Shown here piece by piece: positions 23,282-35,500 of a DNA stretch of 64,000 bases (position 1 is its first letter; each line of letters opens with the position of its first letter). The DNA comes from Watersipora subatra (taxonomy: Eukaryota > Bryozoa > Gymnolaemata > Cheilostomatida > Watersiporidae). Location: positions 48,905,196 to 48,969,195 of the forward strand of contig NC_088708.1 in assembly GCF_963576615.1 (NCBI RefSeq), written 5' to 3'. The translations under genes were made by a program, and so were the position numbers. The notes beneath the pieces are model-generated. The model did no database searches and had not been told where the DNA came from. It saw nothing but the letters and a program-made list of their open reading frames with translations.

Positions 23282-26200
23282 CTGCAAAGATCGTAGTGGG
23301 TCTATATTTTACTGAAAATGAACTGACTAGAAAAGAGAGCAGTTCTTCAACCGCATTGTTAATTTTTTTAAATGATTGAATGCCAACTTAAACGAGTCAC
23401 TGGAGCGAGAATTACCACCAACTTATTGCAACTGTTAGGCCTTTATCAGGACTAGTATCCTGGCAGTCCTGAGCGCAGTGAGAGATGTCAGACGTAATAA
23501 ATAATTGCACAATTATTCCAGAACATGGCAAGGTGATTAATCAGCTCAGTTATTAAAGCTTCAGGCTAAAAAGGTAAATGTAACAAGTTCAAATCTTGTA
23601 GGATTCAATCTTTTTTCCAACATCTAACTGTGGCTTCCGACAGATGGACGGATGGGGGTCTTATTATAGTCTAAATTTATGCATAGCACAATCTTTACTA
23701 TAATAAGAGCCGTGTTCATCCATCCGTCTGTCTGTTCGTCCGTCTATCCGTCTGTCCGAAGTCACTATAAGAGCAATAGGAAAAAAGATTGCTCCGCATA
23801 GGATTTGAACCCAGATATTTGGTTCATTTGATATTAAAGCCAGCCGCACTGCCACTAAACCACAAAGCCACTTTGCCTCATTTCCAAGGTTGTGCCTATA
23901 GTGATAACACATCTTGATCTCTCATGGGCATGAGACTGCCAGCAGCCTAGTATCATCAAATAATATAATACAATTTTCTTATGAGTCATGCTTGTAAACA
24001 ATACAGAAAATTTAAATAAAAAATACTTCAGTTACAAAATCGCTGATTGTGCCTCATCTTGCTTTAGGCAAAGGAGTGAAAACAAATCTTAGGCTTTAGC
24101 CTTGACTCTTTGCTATAAACTACAATATAGCTGTATTACAAACTAGTATGCTAGTAATTGTACACTAGTTGCATACAAAACCATGTACCAGCACTACCAT
24201 CATTGTAGGCTTACAAAGATTTAACTGAATAAATACACCTTCAGTCATCTGTTCCAATCATCATCATCATCTGCTAGGCTTGGAATGCCATCACTCACAT
24301 TTTAGTTAGCCCGGGCATGGCTCTTATGGGGGGGAGGAGAGAGCCATGCCCAGGCTACATTTTAGTCATCTCCGTGGGAAAACACAAATTATTCTTTTAT
24401 AACGCACAGCATAGACTTGTAGCAACCGTAGGACAGAGTTTACATTATTTTTGTGCAAATTACAGAAGATGCAGTTGAAATCCTGAAATTCTCCAAGTTA
24501 TAATTAAGTAACCGAGCAGATGTGAATTGTTGCGTAAGACAATTTTCATGAAATATTTGGCCGCCCATCTGGATGATAGTGACAGCCATTTCACATGGAT
24601 GGCAAGGTGAATGCGCTGCCACGGCTGACATATCAGACGCACGGGCAGACTGTATCTACTCTTTCCAATTAATATGATCACCTAACTATCTGTTTATCTA
24701 TCAAATTATACTATCAAGTGGTTAATCGCCAATTTAACGGTTACTTCTGCAAGACATCTCATCTCTATATTTGGCCAGCCCTGCTATCTCAAAATCTGAC
24801 AGTAATTGCGAGCTATTGCAAGATCAAACTTGGCTGACTTTGGCCAGTTAGTTAAAAGGGCTCTTAAGCTTCAATTCGATCGTGTTTATTCGTACCCTTC
24901 CCAAGATGCACTGAGCTTATCTTGCTAATGTGAGCAATATGCATGGTCAAAGAATTGAGGATTTTACTTGGCCTGAGAGTGACTGCAAATTTCATAATAC
25001 ATGATGCACAGCTGAAATGAAAAAAATGCCTTCTAAACTCATTTTACCTTAATTCTTTCTATTTGAAATTGCGTAACCAAAAGCAGAGATAGCAAAAGAT
25101 CTTATCTCCTTACAAAGCAAGCACTGACTGATAGCATTTCATTCGGTGCATTATACATAAACACTGTATGTTAATGGTTTATGCCATATATGTGACTATT
25201 TAATCTCTAAGTCAATGATAGAACTTCAAAAGCACATTTATATTCAACTAGTGGTGTTTGATTCATGAGTTCAGTCAAGTATTAACACCGATATGGGAAG
25301 TTTGTTAACAATATGTATGATGAAATTTACCAAAATACTCATAAAATAGATTTTTGCTTTAATAAAAATAGCTTCCGTAAAAGTGGGCAGAGCAGAGAGT
25401 ATAATATTTGCAAAAAATAGTTGCACATCCTTGACTCAATAAAAAGTTATAATGTATCAATAGCCTGTGTTCCAGCAGTGATTCATTAAAACTTTAGGTG
25501 TTTTAATTGCACGAGTTACATTTCTAGCTATAGTATTGTAAAAAGATTTAAAGTATTCAGAACAGATTGGCTGGCAGCGGTAAACTTAAATATATATTTT
25601 TACATTATTTATAATCTATATATAACAAGCTCAGTTCCTCTCTGTCTAGTTGTAGCGATAAATCTACTTTGCAGAGGATTTGATTTCAGCACCTCTATTT
25701 CAAAAAGTGTTGAGCTTATTCATTTGACCACGGTGTTGAACAGGTAGCAAAAACAGCTTATAAACAGTTGCAAGTAATTCAATGTACAGGTAGTATAGTA
25801 GGTAAGGTAATGTGGGTAATATAATGTTTGTAAGCTGTTTTTTATTACAAGTGCAATGCAGGGCATTTAGCTAGTATTTTTACAACTTAGAGATTGATAG
25901 TGTTATCAGGTTCTAAGCAAGAGTGTTTGAAAGAAAGTTACAAAGTGTAGCGTTTAGCCATGAGTATTATTTTTTAGGTTTTGCCGACACTTTTGTTACA
26001 AAAATTATAAACTTTGTGATAAAATGTGATATAAATTGTGAAAAATACTCACCAAAAGAATGACCTTGAACTACATGGGGGCATGAGACAACTTGCTGGT
26101 AATGTGACTGATAAGGTGAACACCTCCTTGTCTCGCAGTTGTAGAAGAAACCTGGAGCACAACTACACTTGTGGTTATACATGCAGTTGTAGCCTATGTG

Positions 26201-29200
26201 TGAGGTACACTTGTCAGACACCTGCACGCAGTACTCGTCCAACAAACTTGAACAGTTCCCGTTTACTGAGTGGCCATGCTTACATGGTGCGCATGTCTCC
26301 TCGTAATCATCATAAAAACCTTTGCCTGTAAAAAATAAAATACTAGCATTTATTAAAAACGCAAAAATTAGCTTGAAGCAGATGACCTCTTTAAACACCA
26401 AAAACTGAGGCTAATATCAAATTTTAAAATTGGAGTTGCTGTTTTTCGTTGGTAAAAATTAATAAAATGTTTTAGTAAAATTTCACCGTGCAGTTTATCA
26501 CCGAACAGAGTTAATTAAAAGAAATCTTTTAAAAGGTAGTTTGAATGAAATTTTTTTAGATTTCAAAAAGACACCCTTTTAGCATTCAATTTTGCTGACC
26601 GCATTCAAAATAGAAGCAGTTGAAACTCTACAAATCGCCTTCGTCAAAAAGACTATAACCACGATAGAAACATTATGTTAAAAATTTATGCAAATAAGTT
26701 ATTTCTGATGAAATTATAACAGAATCACTTAAAACTCCCGAGCCGTAGCAAGGGTGCTTTTTGCCTGTTTGGTGTATTTGAATCCTGATCTGAGAACTCT
26801 GCCTGGTGCCAAAAACTGGTGCCAAATTTGACTTCACTTAAAATTATAGATGATGAGCTGATGCTAACATCCTGAAACTACTGCAACAAACACAGTCTAA
26901 ACTCTTGATAAATATCATAATGCTTGAACCTAGTCATTGCGCAACATATCAATTTACTAGTCAAGCATCTAATGGGTTAATCAAAATGAAAACTAGTGAA
27001 AAGTTCCCACAGTTATCTGGTGATCATATCAACGCTATCTGATAAGACTGTGGGAGTCATTGCCAGCTGTGCAGAATGCTACAAGAATGTTCAGAATGCT
27101 GCAGATCACAACTGGCTGCTGTTAGATGATGCATTTTTTACACTTAATTATTTGCTCCTTTGCGTTGACTTACTCCAAGGTTGTTAAATGCTACCACCAC
27201 AAGCTGAGCACAGTTGCAAAAGAGATAAGTGAATTTACTCATGTTTCAGTTTATGAACTTTCTGTTACTACAACCTTCAATTCACTATCCTGATTCCTTT
27301 GCAATCTTGTTAGATTACCAACTTTCAAATACTTTTGTTCAACTTCCACAATTCCTGATTTCTGTTTTTAATCTTTTTTTTTTCTTTTTTAGGCATGTAA
27401 TGAAAAGCATTCGTAGAGAATTATCTTAAGGATTATGGAATTCAACTGCTGATTAAAAAGAGTTACTACGGTGTTTTTATTTAATTCATGTACAACTGAG
27501 GCAGATACAAGTCAGCACTAAAGGCCATCAAAGTTGAGTACATACACTAGCTAGTCACACAAGTGTTGCACTCTTTTACAAACCGATACGAAGAGTAGCT
27601 ATATAAATACAAATTTCTAATTTTAAAAAATTTTTTAAAACGAAATATTTTAGAAATCAAACTTTTAAAATGTCTTTGTTCAATTCCCTCAATTTTTTAT
27701 TTCTGTCTTTTCATTATTTTGAACCGTAACAAAAATATCATTTTGTTGATTATTACAAAAGTTATTCGTGCATGCATAGGCTACTCAATGAGAGATCTGA
27801 TTTCTGCAGTCAAGGCTCAATAGGAGCTGGAATGCATGTCACCTATCTCGGCCAGTGATGTGTAATGAATTAATTGTTTACTTTTGGTGTTTGCTAATAG
27901 AATGCAATACGCAACAGTTCGTGGTAAAAAAGAATTAATGGTCAATATATCCATTTCTATTTAAAAATTCATTATTAACAAACAGTCTAAATGACCTTGT
28001 AAAAGTAACAAATAGAAACTGTGTAATAGATATCATCTACTTATCAATTGGTTGTAGAGAATGAAGTGAATTGCTCGTGATTATTGTTGGCGTAGCTCGG
28101 CGCAGCTAGTATGATGCTGGCAGGCATGCAATTTCCTAACACAGAAAACTGTGTCAAGACCGTAAAACTGGTTTAGAACTGTAAAGCTGTGTACCATAAA
28201 ATTCTAGCATGAATGGTTCTTAAGCCGCTGTGCTATTTCTCACGGTTATAGCGGTTATATGAAGCTGTTGAACAGCAAGAATTCAATAAACTTCAAAGCT
28301 TATCAGATCGAATTGATATTAAAGATAATATTGCACAGATTATCCATATGAATTCACGCTGAGAATCTGCCAAGCGAAGTTAATCTGCCATGGAATTATT
28401 TTTGATTGCAGATTATATTTTGACTGCTGTCGGCTGGAGAGAAGCGTGTTGACACTTACTATAAAGTACTCACACTACTGCATCATAGAATAACTGTTAA
28501 AACATTCATGTGTAGTACTTGTGTCTAGTACAACTCACCATAACCCTGTTGGTAGAACACAGGTCTTAAAGTTGTGAGTTCTAGTCGCAGCTTGAATGTT
28601 TTTTTTTACGAGTTTTTGTTAAAAGCAGAATAATCTTCAATCTCTTATTTTGTTCAGATTAAGATGTACAGTATTAGATGGGATAAAAGTTTATGATTAA
28701 AGATTAGCTGACATTTCTATAACAAGCGATAGAAGAATTTAATATGGAGCAAAGAGCATCTTCAAGAGATTTCTGTTTGGTGAAGTAGGTGACAGCATGG
28801 TCGAAATAATCATGACAGTCTGTGCAGTCAATTAAATAAACTATTCCTTTGCTGTGATGCCAAAAATTGATAAACAGAAAAAAGAATATATTTCTGATAC
28901 ATTCAGTGATTCTCAAAAATACAGTGGTAACACATTCCTTTATATCTGAGATGCTTTGAAGAGACATACGTGTAAATGTAAACATCTTTTTTCAACAGAG
29001 ATAGGTGAAGTGCAGACAGAAAATGATAGGAAGTAATTTAGGCACTCTTACCGCCGCCGTGCTTAGAGTTGGAACACATACAAGCGCCGTACTCTGCCTG
29101 AGCAGTGTCACATACAGCCAACCCACCCATCCTGTGCTTGCAGATGATGTCACCCAACTGACAAGATGACCTGTCAACTTCCTCTGGTTCCATGAGTGAC

Positions 29201-31648
29201 GTTCCATCCGCGTAAGATGACAGGTTCACGCTGCCTGCGAGGCAAATTATTATTTCTCTTAAAACAAAAATTTCTATAAGTGGAAATATGTCAATACAAT
29301 ATCTGTGTGGATCACGCTTCAAATTGTCTTAAGCAGAAAATATAATAAATAACATTATCAGAGAGTGACTGTGGGAGTTGTCAGGGACTGATGGTAGGAG
29401 TTGTCAGAGACTGGCTGCAGAAATTATTTTATAACAAAACCCTGCCAAGTACACTTAGCAAATAAATTTTATGTTTTTGCTGTTAAGTTTTTACTTGCTC
29501 ATAAATTAAAATGAATAGCAAAAAATTTTGAGACACATAAATTCACTTTCAAATTTACTTTCAGATTTACTTCAAAATGACAAAAGATATTGCAATTGCT
29601 TGTCTGAACTGAAGTAAAAAATGAACTTTGCTGCATGGTAAAAGTATAGTTTTCCAATTTGTGTAAAGAATTTTGGGTTTGATTCTCATCCATTATGCTT
29701 TTAAGATATTATTTTCATTTTGTGATTTAATAATTCTGTACAGTCTTTTTAATATCCAACTTTAATCAAATGCGAAAGAACAGTTTGTAATCAAATATTG
29801 CAAGTGGAAGCAAAAGAAAGAGTGGTTCACAGCAGTCAAATAACAAATCCTGAGGTTAGTATAAAAATGTAGATTTGATATTTTCCGTCAGCTCTCGCTA
29901 GTAGCTGTTTGTATCTGCTGTAATGTACAAGTTGACTGCTATTATTTTTGTACTTTTTGCAGATTACTAAAGATATTATAAAGCATTTTTTTTCCAACTT
30001 TTAAAAAACATGGCTAATGCCACGAACATGCTAGCAATTGTTGGGTTGAATGGGAAAGTGACCTGCAACAGGCTTTTTTTGTTTAAACTTACAAGGACTA
30101 TTTGAGTTAAGAATTAAATTAGGAAACAAGGAAAACCAATATAATTACCGACAAGGTGATGCTCTGTAAAGTCTGCCACACAGCAGGTACTGCCAACAGG
30201 GTTGTGAAGACAACTCCAAGTTGATGCAACAGGATCAAAGTGAGGAAAATAGCTGTGTAAGCACACGCACCTGTGGCTGTAAAAGACATTTATGGGAATA
30301 GAAAGTATCAGCATGTGTGTACTAAAATGGTTGATTGTGTGAGGTTATACTGTGTTTGGTTCTACGAGCTTCAAGCCATACAACTTTTTATGAGTTTGAT
30401 CTAGTTTCTACTGTCTTCTAATTTCACTAAAAAGATTGTGCTCAATTTTTAACATATATTAAACTGTTAATAAAGTATATAATAAAGAAAAATACCTTTT
30501 TTGCGCAGTCATGTTCAAATCAACACTTTCTACATAAAAAATAACTCCAACTGCAGTGACTTTTTGAGAATAAATAATATGATTTTAGTACAGAAGAGCG
30601 TATTGTTTCTTTTAAAACTAGATAAGGTTGAATTCCAGTCAGTATAGTGACCGAAGTCACTATCAATGTATCATTTTTGAAAATTTGTTAAATCTTTTTT
30701 TGGTTTCTCCCATTTAGCGGTTCCACTGCAAACAGAATATCTTGGCACAAAGTATATTGGGACCATTTGCAGCTGATATTTGGTGCAAGAGTAATTGTGG
30801 CTGGATGTCCTTCCTAACACCACCAATGGTCTTTCTGTGATTTGAACCACCGACTTACCGATTGTATGCCAGCGCACTAACCACTAAAGCACAGCTGCTG
30901 TCTTAGAACTTTGCTAAATGTTGCGTTATATTTACGTGAAAACCGTGTCAAAATCAGCAAACATCGCAGATCTAAGATTATTTTTGGAAAATGTGCAATT
31001 GAAATGCATACATTTAGCATTTGTCTACTCATTTTTCTTTGGTTCTTATTGACTATAAATATAGGAAAGCTAACTCCTGGCTATAAAAAAGGTTTAATAC
31101 CTGTTTTGTTCATGGGTCAACTTTTGCTCATTATCAACATGATTAACTGGATCTATTAACCCTTAACAAATGAATCCACAAGTCTGAGCTCCATAAAGCT
31201 AAACTAAATAGTAATGTTGACAAGTAGCCCATGACATAGAACTTGTATTAGCAAGTTACCATGGTGTAAAGGTATATAGCAGCGCGTAGTGACAGCCTAT
31301 ATAATATGGTAGTATTTATTATCACTTTCAATAAATTCTGATAGTATCCAATACTAAATTAGACAATAGGTAAATTAAGCAGAAAACGTTGCCAACTTAC
31401 TTGACGCAAATAGAATGATTTGCCTTGCAGTCTATTGAGCTCTGGCAGCCTGAATCAACAGTGGACAAACTTCCTGTCACAGTATTTGACGAGCGATAAG
31501 TTGGAGTGATCTTACTTGCAGTGGAAACAACTCCAAGAGTACTAACATCGCCGCTATAATTCTGACTTGTAGAATTACTAGCACAAGCTAATATTTGAAA
31601 AACAGTTAAGACTAAATACTGAATAACTGCGCAGCACACACAATGCAT
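23007..31648 (-). CDS. Cysteine-rich secreted protein, probably GPI-anchored (five exons)
   Basis: Family not recognised. Exons in transcript order: 31401-31648, 30149-30276, 29052-29234, 26053-26325, 23007-23281. Phases agree and give 368 residues. The start is the ATG at 31646-31648: an A at -3 and an immediate hydrophobic signal peptide (about residues 1-23, ending near LACA). Then come a Ser/Thr-rich, glycosylation-like stretch (24-68), an EB/EGF-like cysteine module around CQSSIDC...CVNHRCVC (about 70-90), two further cysteine clusters, a second EB-like module (CSCAPGFFYNC, about 240-255) and a final block of ten or more cysteines. The last 20 or so residues are hydrophobic (HFILTSLLAVALTIC) with no charged tail, which suggests a GPI-attachment signal. 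Expected at the cell surface or secreted. Function unknown; the exon structure is well supported, the anchoring is inference. Confidence 0.78.
23680..23955 (-). repeat. GTCTGTCTGTCC module with antisense tRNA-like promoter
   Basis: Reading the plus strand: an ACTATAATAAGAGCCGTG entry, a run of CCGTCTGTC, then GGATTTGAACCC, which is a reversed B box, followed by a reversed A-box-like GCCACTAAACCACAAAGCCA. On the minus strand this is a tRNA-like polymerase III promoter. The exit is CATGAGACTGCCAG. Same family as copies at 42085, 42335 and 47440. Confidence 0.65.
24297..24366. mobile_element. 50-bp hairpin insertion flanked by 10-bp direct repeats
   Basis: ACATTTTAGT occurs at 24297-24306 and again at 24357-24366. 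Between them is a 50-bp inverted repeat with arms of GGGCATGGCTCT type around a G-rich loop. This looks like a very small foldback insertion with a target-site duplication. Confidence 0.6.
25616..25874 (+). mobile_element. Short Helitron-like element
   Basis: It begins TCTATATATAACAAGC and has a weak CTCTGTCTAGTTG box. It ends TTATTACAAGTGCAATGCAG...TTAGCTAG just before T, as expected for a Helitron 3' end (CTRR before T). A reversed tRNA-like B box (GGATTTGATTTC) lies between. Only 259 bp, no coding capacity. Confidence 0.45.
26053..26325 (-). CDS. Cysteine-rich gene exon 4: second EB-like module
   Basis: Acceptor TTTACAG. The strong donor GTGAGT gives a lower boundary at 26053; a weaker in-frame GTCATT donor 12 nt earlier would remove four residues. 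It encodes CAPCKHGHSVNGNC and CSCAPGFFYNCETRRC. Phase 1-1. Confidence 0.8.
26326..29051. other. Intron 3 of cysteine-rich gene
   Basis: About 2.7 kb. A plus-strand tRNA-like fragment with a B-box-like GTGAGTTCTAGTC lies near 28541-28600. A minus-strand frame at 28704-28985 contains spaced cysteines but does not fit the splice phase. Nothing else seen. Confidence 0.6.
29052..29234 (-). CDS. Cysteine-rich gene exon 3
   Basis: Acceptor TCGCAG and donor GTAAGA, phase 1-1. It encodes SSCQLGDIICKHRMGGLAVC and YGACMCSNSKHGG. It is symmetric, so it could be skipped in frame. Confidence 0.8.
29235..30148. other. Intron 2 of cysteine-rich gene
   Basis: About 900 bp, nothing recognised. Confidence 0.6.
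30149..30276 (-). CDS. Cysteine-rich gene exon 2: EB-like module
   Basis: Acceptor TTTACAG and donor GTAATT. It completes CVNHRCVCLHSYFPHF, an EB/EGF-like pattern, and continues with CLHNPVGSTCCVADF. Confidence 0.8.
30277..31400. other. Intron 1 of cysteine-rich gene
   Basis: About 1.1 kb; it contains the tRNA-derived SINE at 30670-30900. Otherwise nothing recognised. Confidence 0.6.
30670..30900 (-). mobile_element. tRNA-derived SINE
   Basis: On the minus strand: an A-box-like GCTTTAGTGGTTAGTGCGC, a B box GGTGGTTCAAATC, then a body with GGTGTTAGGAAGGACATCCAG, a conserved core seen in several animal SINE families, and an A-rich or T-rich tail. The tRNA head is degenerate, so this is not a functional tRNA gene. 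Confidence 0.72.
31401..31648 (-). CDS. Cysteine-rich gene exon 1: signal peptide and Ser/Thr stretch
   Basis: Starts MHCVCCAVIQYLVLTVFQIL. The in-frame sequence upstream has no nearer ATG. Donor GTAAGT on the minus strand; leaves in phase 2. Confidence 0.8.
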
Positions 31649-32340
31649 GTTAATATTATTAAATGTCAATTATTAAACGTAATGTTAAAGTGATGAACTT
31701 CTAGATGGCCCCGGCTAATGTGATATCTGATAAAAAGAATTATGTACAATATGTAATATTGGCTAACAGTTAAAATAGAATGAAAAGAAAAGTTCGCAGA
31801 AGGAAAAAATTGATGTACACAAACTAACATGCATCAATAAAAACAAATTAAGTTCTTATTTGTAAAATAATACAGTACTGTATTCTGAAAAACTAATGTC
31901 GACTCCAAACACTAAGCTTTGCAATATTTTTAACTGTGTACAAAATCGACACTAAAAATTATATTGATAGTTGCCACTACGAGCTAAAATTGCTATAGCA
32001 AAGGACATCACATCATTACTTATAAACATTTCAATAATTTCATGAAACATACAAAAATATTGAAAGGATAACTTGACTGTACATAAAGCTCAGTTCATTT
32101 TGCATAAAAACCTGTTAAGAATGAGCAGAACTGTACACAAATACCGGTAGATACAGATGAGCGTATAAACATGTCTTTTGAGACAACTCAGCTGATAATG
32201 TTGAAACAAGTTTATCAAATGGAATGCAGTGCCAAGTGAATGACTTTATGCCACGTGTATGAAGCGCACAACGCCGAGTGAATCCCAAGTGCCAAGGACT
32301 TCACATATTTAAATGAGCTAAACTGAAAACTGTCTCCTCG
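31649..32340. other. Intergenic region
   Basis: About 690 bp between the start of the minus-strand cysteine-rich gene and the SAAL1 stop. It must contain the 5' UTR and promoter of the former and the 3' UTR of the latter. No clear TATA box or poly(A) signal could be assigned. Confidence 0.6.
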
Positions 32341-32571
32341 TCAGTCCGTGGTGTCCCCGCAGTCAAGGATGAGCTCCTCGAGCCTAGTGAGTTTATATCT
32401 GCTGCACAAGTCAAGGATATCTTTAATCACTTCTTGTCCATTGCGAGAAAGCAAAAGGTTGACGAGAGCGATGAGACGAGGTCTTTCACAGCTGCTGTTC
32501 ATGTAGTTAAGGAGTGAAGGAGTTGTCCTCTCTGACAGCTCATCATCTTCAGTTTGTGATACATCTGTTTC
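32341..32571 (-). CDS. saal1: SAAL1 exon 10 (terminal)
   Basis: Acceptor ATCTAG. It encodes an acidic start, then LIALVNLLLSRNGQEVIKDI and LDLCSRYKLTRLEELILDCG, stopping at TGA 32341-32343. Confidence 0.85.
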   Translation of the reverse strand, partial: ETDVSQTEDDELSERTTPSLLNYMNSSCERPRLIALVNLLLSRNGQEVIKDILDLCSRYKLTRLEELILDCGDTTD

Positions 32572-35500
32572 CTAGATTATAGAAACGTGAGGTGACTGAC
32601 TCAAAGTAGGCTAAATCTCCTGAGAAATTGCTTTCTCATGTTTTAACAATGCTGCGCAATAACAGAGCTAATCTGGCTCGAAAAAGAGAATAATTGTGAT
32701 AGGCCTGACATGGGTAAGAAACGTGTGGAAGCAACAAATCAAAGGCAACATCTAAATTTATGATGAATTGTTCAAAACGTTACGAGGCTTCTATCTAAAG
32801 ATGAAAAGATTGCTAAACCCACCAATAACAAACTGCTAGAGCACTTGTAATGATTCATACAATTTATTAAATGACATAGTAAAATGCACAACATGCTTTG
32901 ATTGGTTGCTCAATTGTTGCTAGCACAGTCACAACATCAAAGAGAATTGTTTGAGTACTACCCACTAAAAATTCATCTGTCATACAGCCCATGACAAAAG
33001 TGATAAAGGAAAAAGAAAGGGTACTGCCAGTTGAGAAATGCGATATTAGCAGTCAAATGGCACTGCAGTGCAATAGGAGAACTGCAATGGTCGCTGCAAT
33101 GGTAGCTGTAATGTACTGGGTGTTATTATGTACAACAAACAGCAATAATGAAAGGAAAATATTATATGTTTATCTCTCCCCTGCAATAGGAGAAATGCAA
33201 TATTAGAAGTAAAATGGCAAGCTGCTGTGTAATATACACAGGCTGGGGGGGCTGTATATCATTGGTCATAGCAACCAATATCAAGAAGTTGTGATATTTA
33301 TCTAGAATTCTGTATTTATATCTAAAAAATTATGCTGAATTTAAAAATCTAACAGATTTTAGCTGGTTTTCATAGAAATAGCTGTATATCTATAAGAAAA
33401 TGTAGGCTTATTACTTAATTTTGCAGATATTAAAAACGGCTTGGCAGTACCGCGATATTGGGCACAGCCGCAGTATCATCAACAAAACCTTTAGAAAAAT
33501 AATAACAGTAACATATTGCACACCATCGGTCACTATATACTTCAATCTTGTAAATTTGAATGATTATTCTTTTAACTAAATCTTATAATAATCTTATAAA
33601 ACCGAGTAATTATTCTTATAATTAAATATTGTAAAAATCTTATAAGAATTGTTAGAAAAATATCTCGTCATTTCCTTTACTTTCACTGCTTTGGACATCA
33701 GTTGGAATACTAAAGTACTCATTATAAGTATCCAAAATGTCAGAGTCTGGTAGAATCGGCAAAAAAGAAACGATTACTTTTCAGTACTTCTACGTTAATT
33801 ACAGAAACCTTCGTCAATTGGGCAATGCCATAGACTGATGAAATGTCCACGTTTTTTTTTCGTGAAATGCGCATGACTTAATGGTTCTACTATCTGTCGC
33901 ACAGCCTCATCAGCGCTTCGTTGGCCGGTCTTAATTTTGATTAACAAAGGTTTGTCAAGTTTTAATGGCGATTTTAGGCCAAATTAATCTGTCTATTTAT
34001 GTATAATCCGATCAGATGGGTTACTTTTAGGATATTGCGTCAACTTTTCAAAGACTTGGTAACATATTTAAATAGGTTTATATGTGTTTTGTATCATTAT
34101 TATACTTGAACGACTCTACACAAAAGTGGTTAATTTTTTTCATGGGATTTTGGTACAAGGGTTTGGCAACGGCCGTTGACGGATAATTTTTGGGAGTTGT
34201 GTGCGCATATGCATTTATCATAAAGCTCCCAAACAATCGCTTCGCTCGTGTTTGGTCGTGGGATTAGCTGTAATTACCCCTTTCTGGCAACCATTAAAGA
34301 AACTGTATGTAGTCAGACTTAAACAGGCATTGAAAGACAACAAGTATAGCTCAAATAGTTGAACAAATTATCACACCATGTTTAAAACTCAACCACCATC
34401 TATTGGCTGTTTAAATCCCCTTGAAATCATGTGGTTATTTGTATGCAACAATCTGGAAGCTTCATCCTTATGAACAGTTTTTTCTCTCTTACCAAAATCA
34501 ATTTACAGTAAACCCTCGCTACATCGTGGCGCACCTTTCGGGTTTCAGTGCTTCGCGGTTATGAAATGTTCATTAAAAAGTTGAAAAAAATTAATTTTAA
34601 GGCCTTAAAAAATTAAAATACATATATACATGTATATGCTTACATAAAATACACTTACCATAATGTGACATCCTTCTAACAATGAACCCAGTTAATGACA
34701 AGTATGAATATTCAAACCAGATGTAGTCTGAACTACAACAGTACTGCGTGAGTGCATTATCTGGCTTAAAATACTTGGACTGAAGTTGAAATATAAACTC
34801 AAAGTCAATCAAGAAAACTTCAATTTACTTACTTATACAGGGAATGAATACAATATTTAGAAAGCAGTTTGTGTTCTGGTTTTAAATTTTGGCTCATAAA
34901 TTACATTTATATATATAAATCTCAATGTTTGTCTGTCTGTCCTTCGTCTGTCCAGTTATAGTGATAAAGTTTTAGCAACGAAAAATCGCTTTTGTACAGG
35001 ATTTGAACTGACGAAATTCAAATTGCAAATCTACTAACAAGCGCGTCTAACTACAAGGCTAAACCGTTCTTATCATACCGACCGCTTTTACCATATACTG
35101 CATATCATTTTTGTGATTGCATACGCTAAATGTGCACTTTTTATTATTAACTACCATTACCTTTTGCATTTGTTTTTTTTTCAACTTTTTAAAAGTTTTT
35201 TACCATTCCTTTATTTTTAATTTGTAATTTTCAAATGGGCTGTTTCAATTTAAAATGTGCCGTTACACTCATATTTCTGGTTTCGGTAAATCTGTAAAAC
35301 TAATGTTTTTCACATAAATAATTGTATTATCTGGAGTAGGAATTGCCTCTACATTCTCTCTCCATTTGGTCAGACAAAGTACCAAACAGAGAAAGTTCAA
35401 TTTCTCATTTTTACGTTTGCACCAGTATCAAGAGGTATCAGTATCGAGGTATCAGAGTCGTACATCAAGTCATTGAATACATTGAGCTTCTGCTGCAACA

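Larger units (their letters stand above)
23282..26052. other. Intron 4 of cysteine-rich gene, repeat-rich
   Basis: About 2.8 kb. It contains a GTCTGTCTGTCC/tRNA-like module (23680-23955), a 50-bp hairpin insertion with direct repeats (24297-24366) and a short Helitron-like element (25616-25874). A minus-strand frame near 24440-24681 lacks convincing splice sites. Confidence 0.65.

Noticed and set aside
23664..23912. 82-residue minus-strand frame
   Set aside because: It lies across the tRNA-like repeat module and is not a gene.
24440..24681. Minus-strand frames as an exon between exons 4 and 5 of the cysteine-rich gene
   Set aside because: No convincing acceptor and donor pair; the five-exon chain is already in frame without it.
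26053..26064. Alternative donor GTCATT for exon 4 of the cysteine-rich gene
   Set aside because: It is in frame, but the GTGAGT donor 12 nt later is a much better match; kept only as a possible minor form.
28704..28985. Minus-strand frame with spaced cysteines as an extra exon of the cysteine-rich gene
   Set aside because: The acceptor is poor and entering it in phase 1, as the neighbouring exons require, leads to an early stop.
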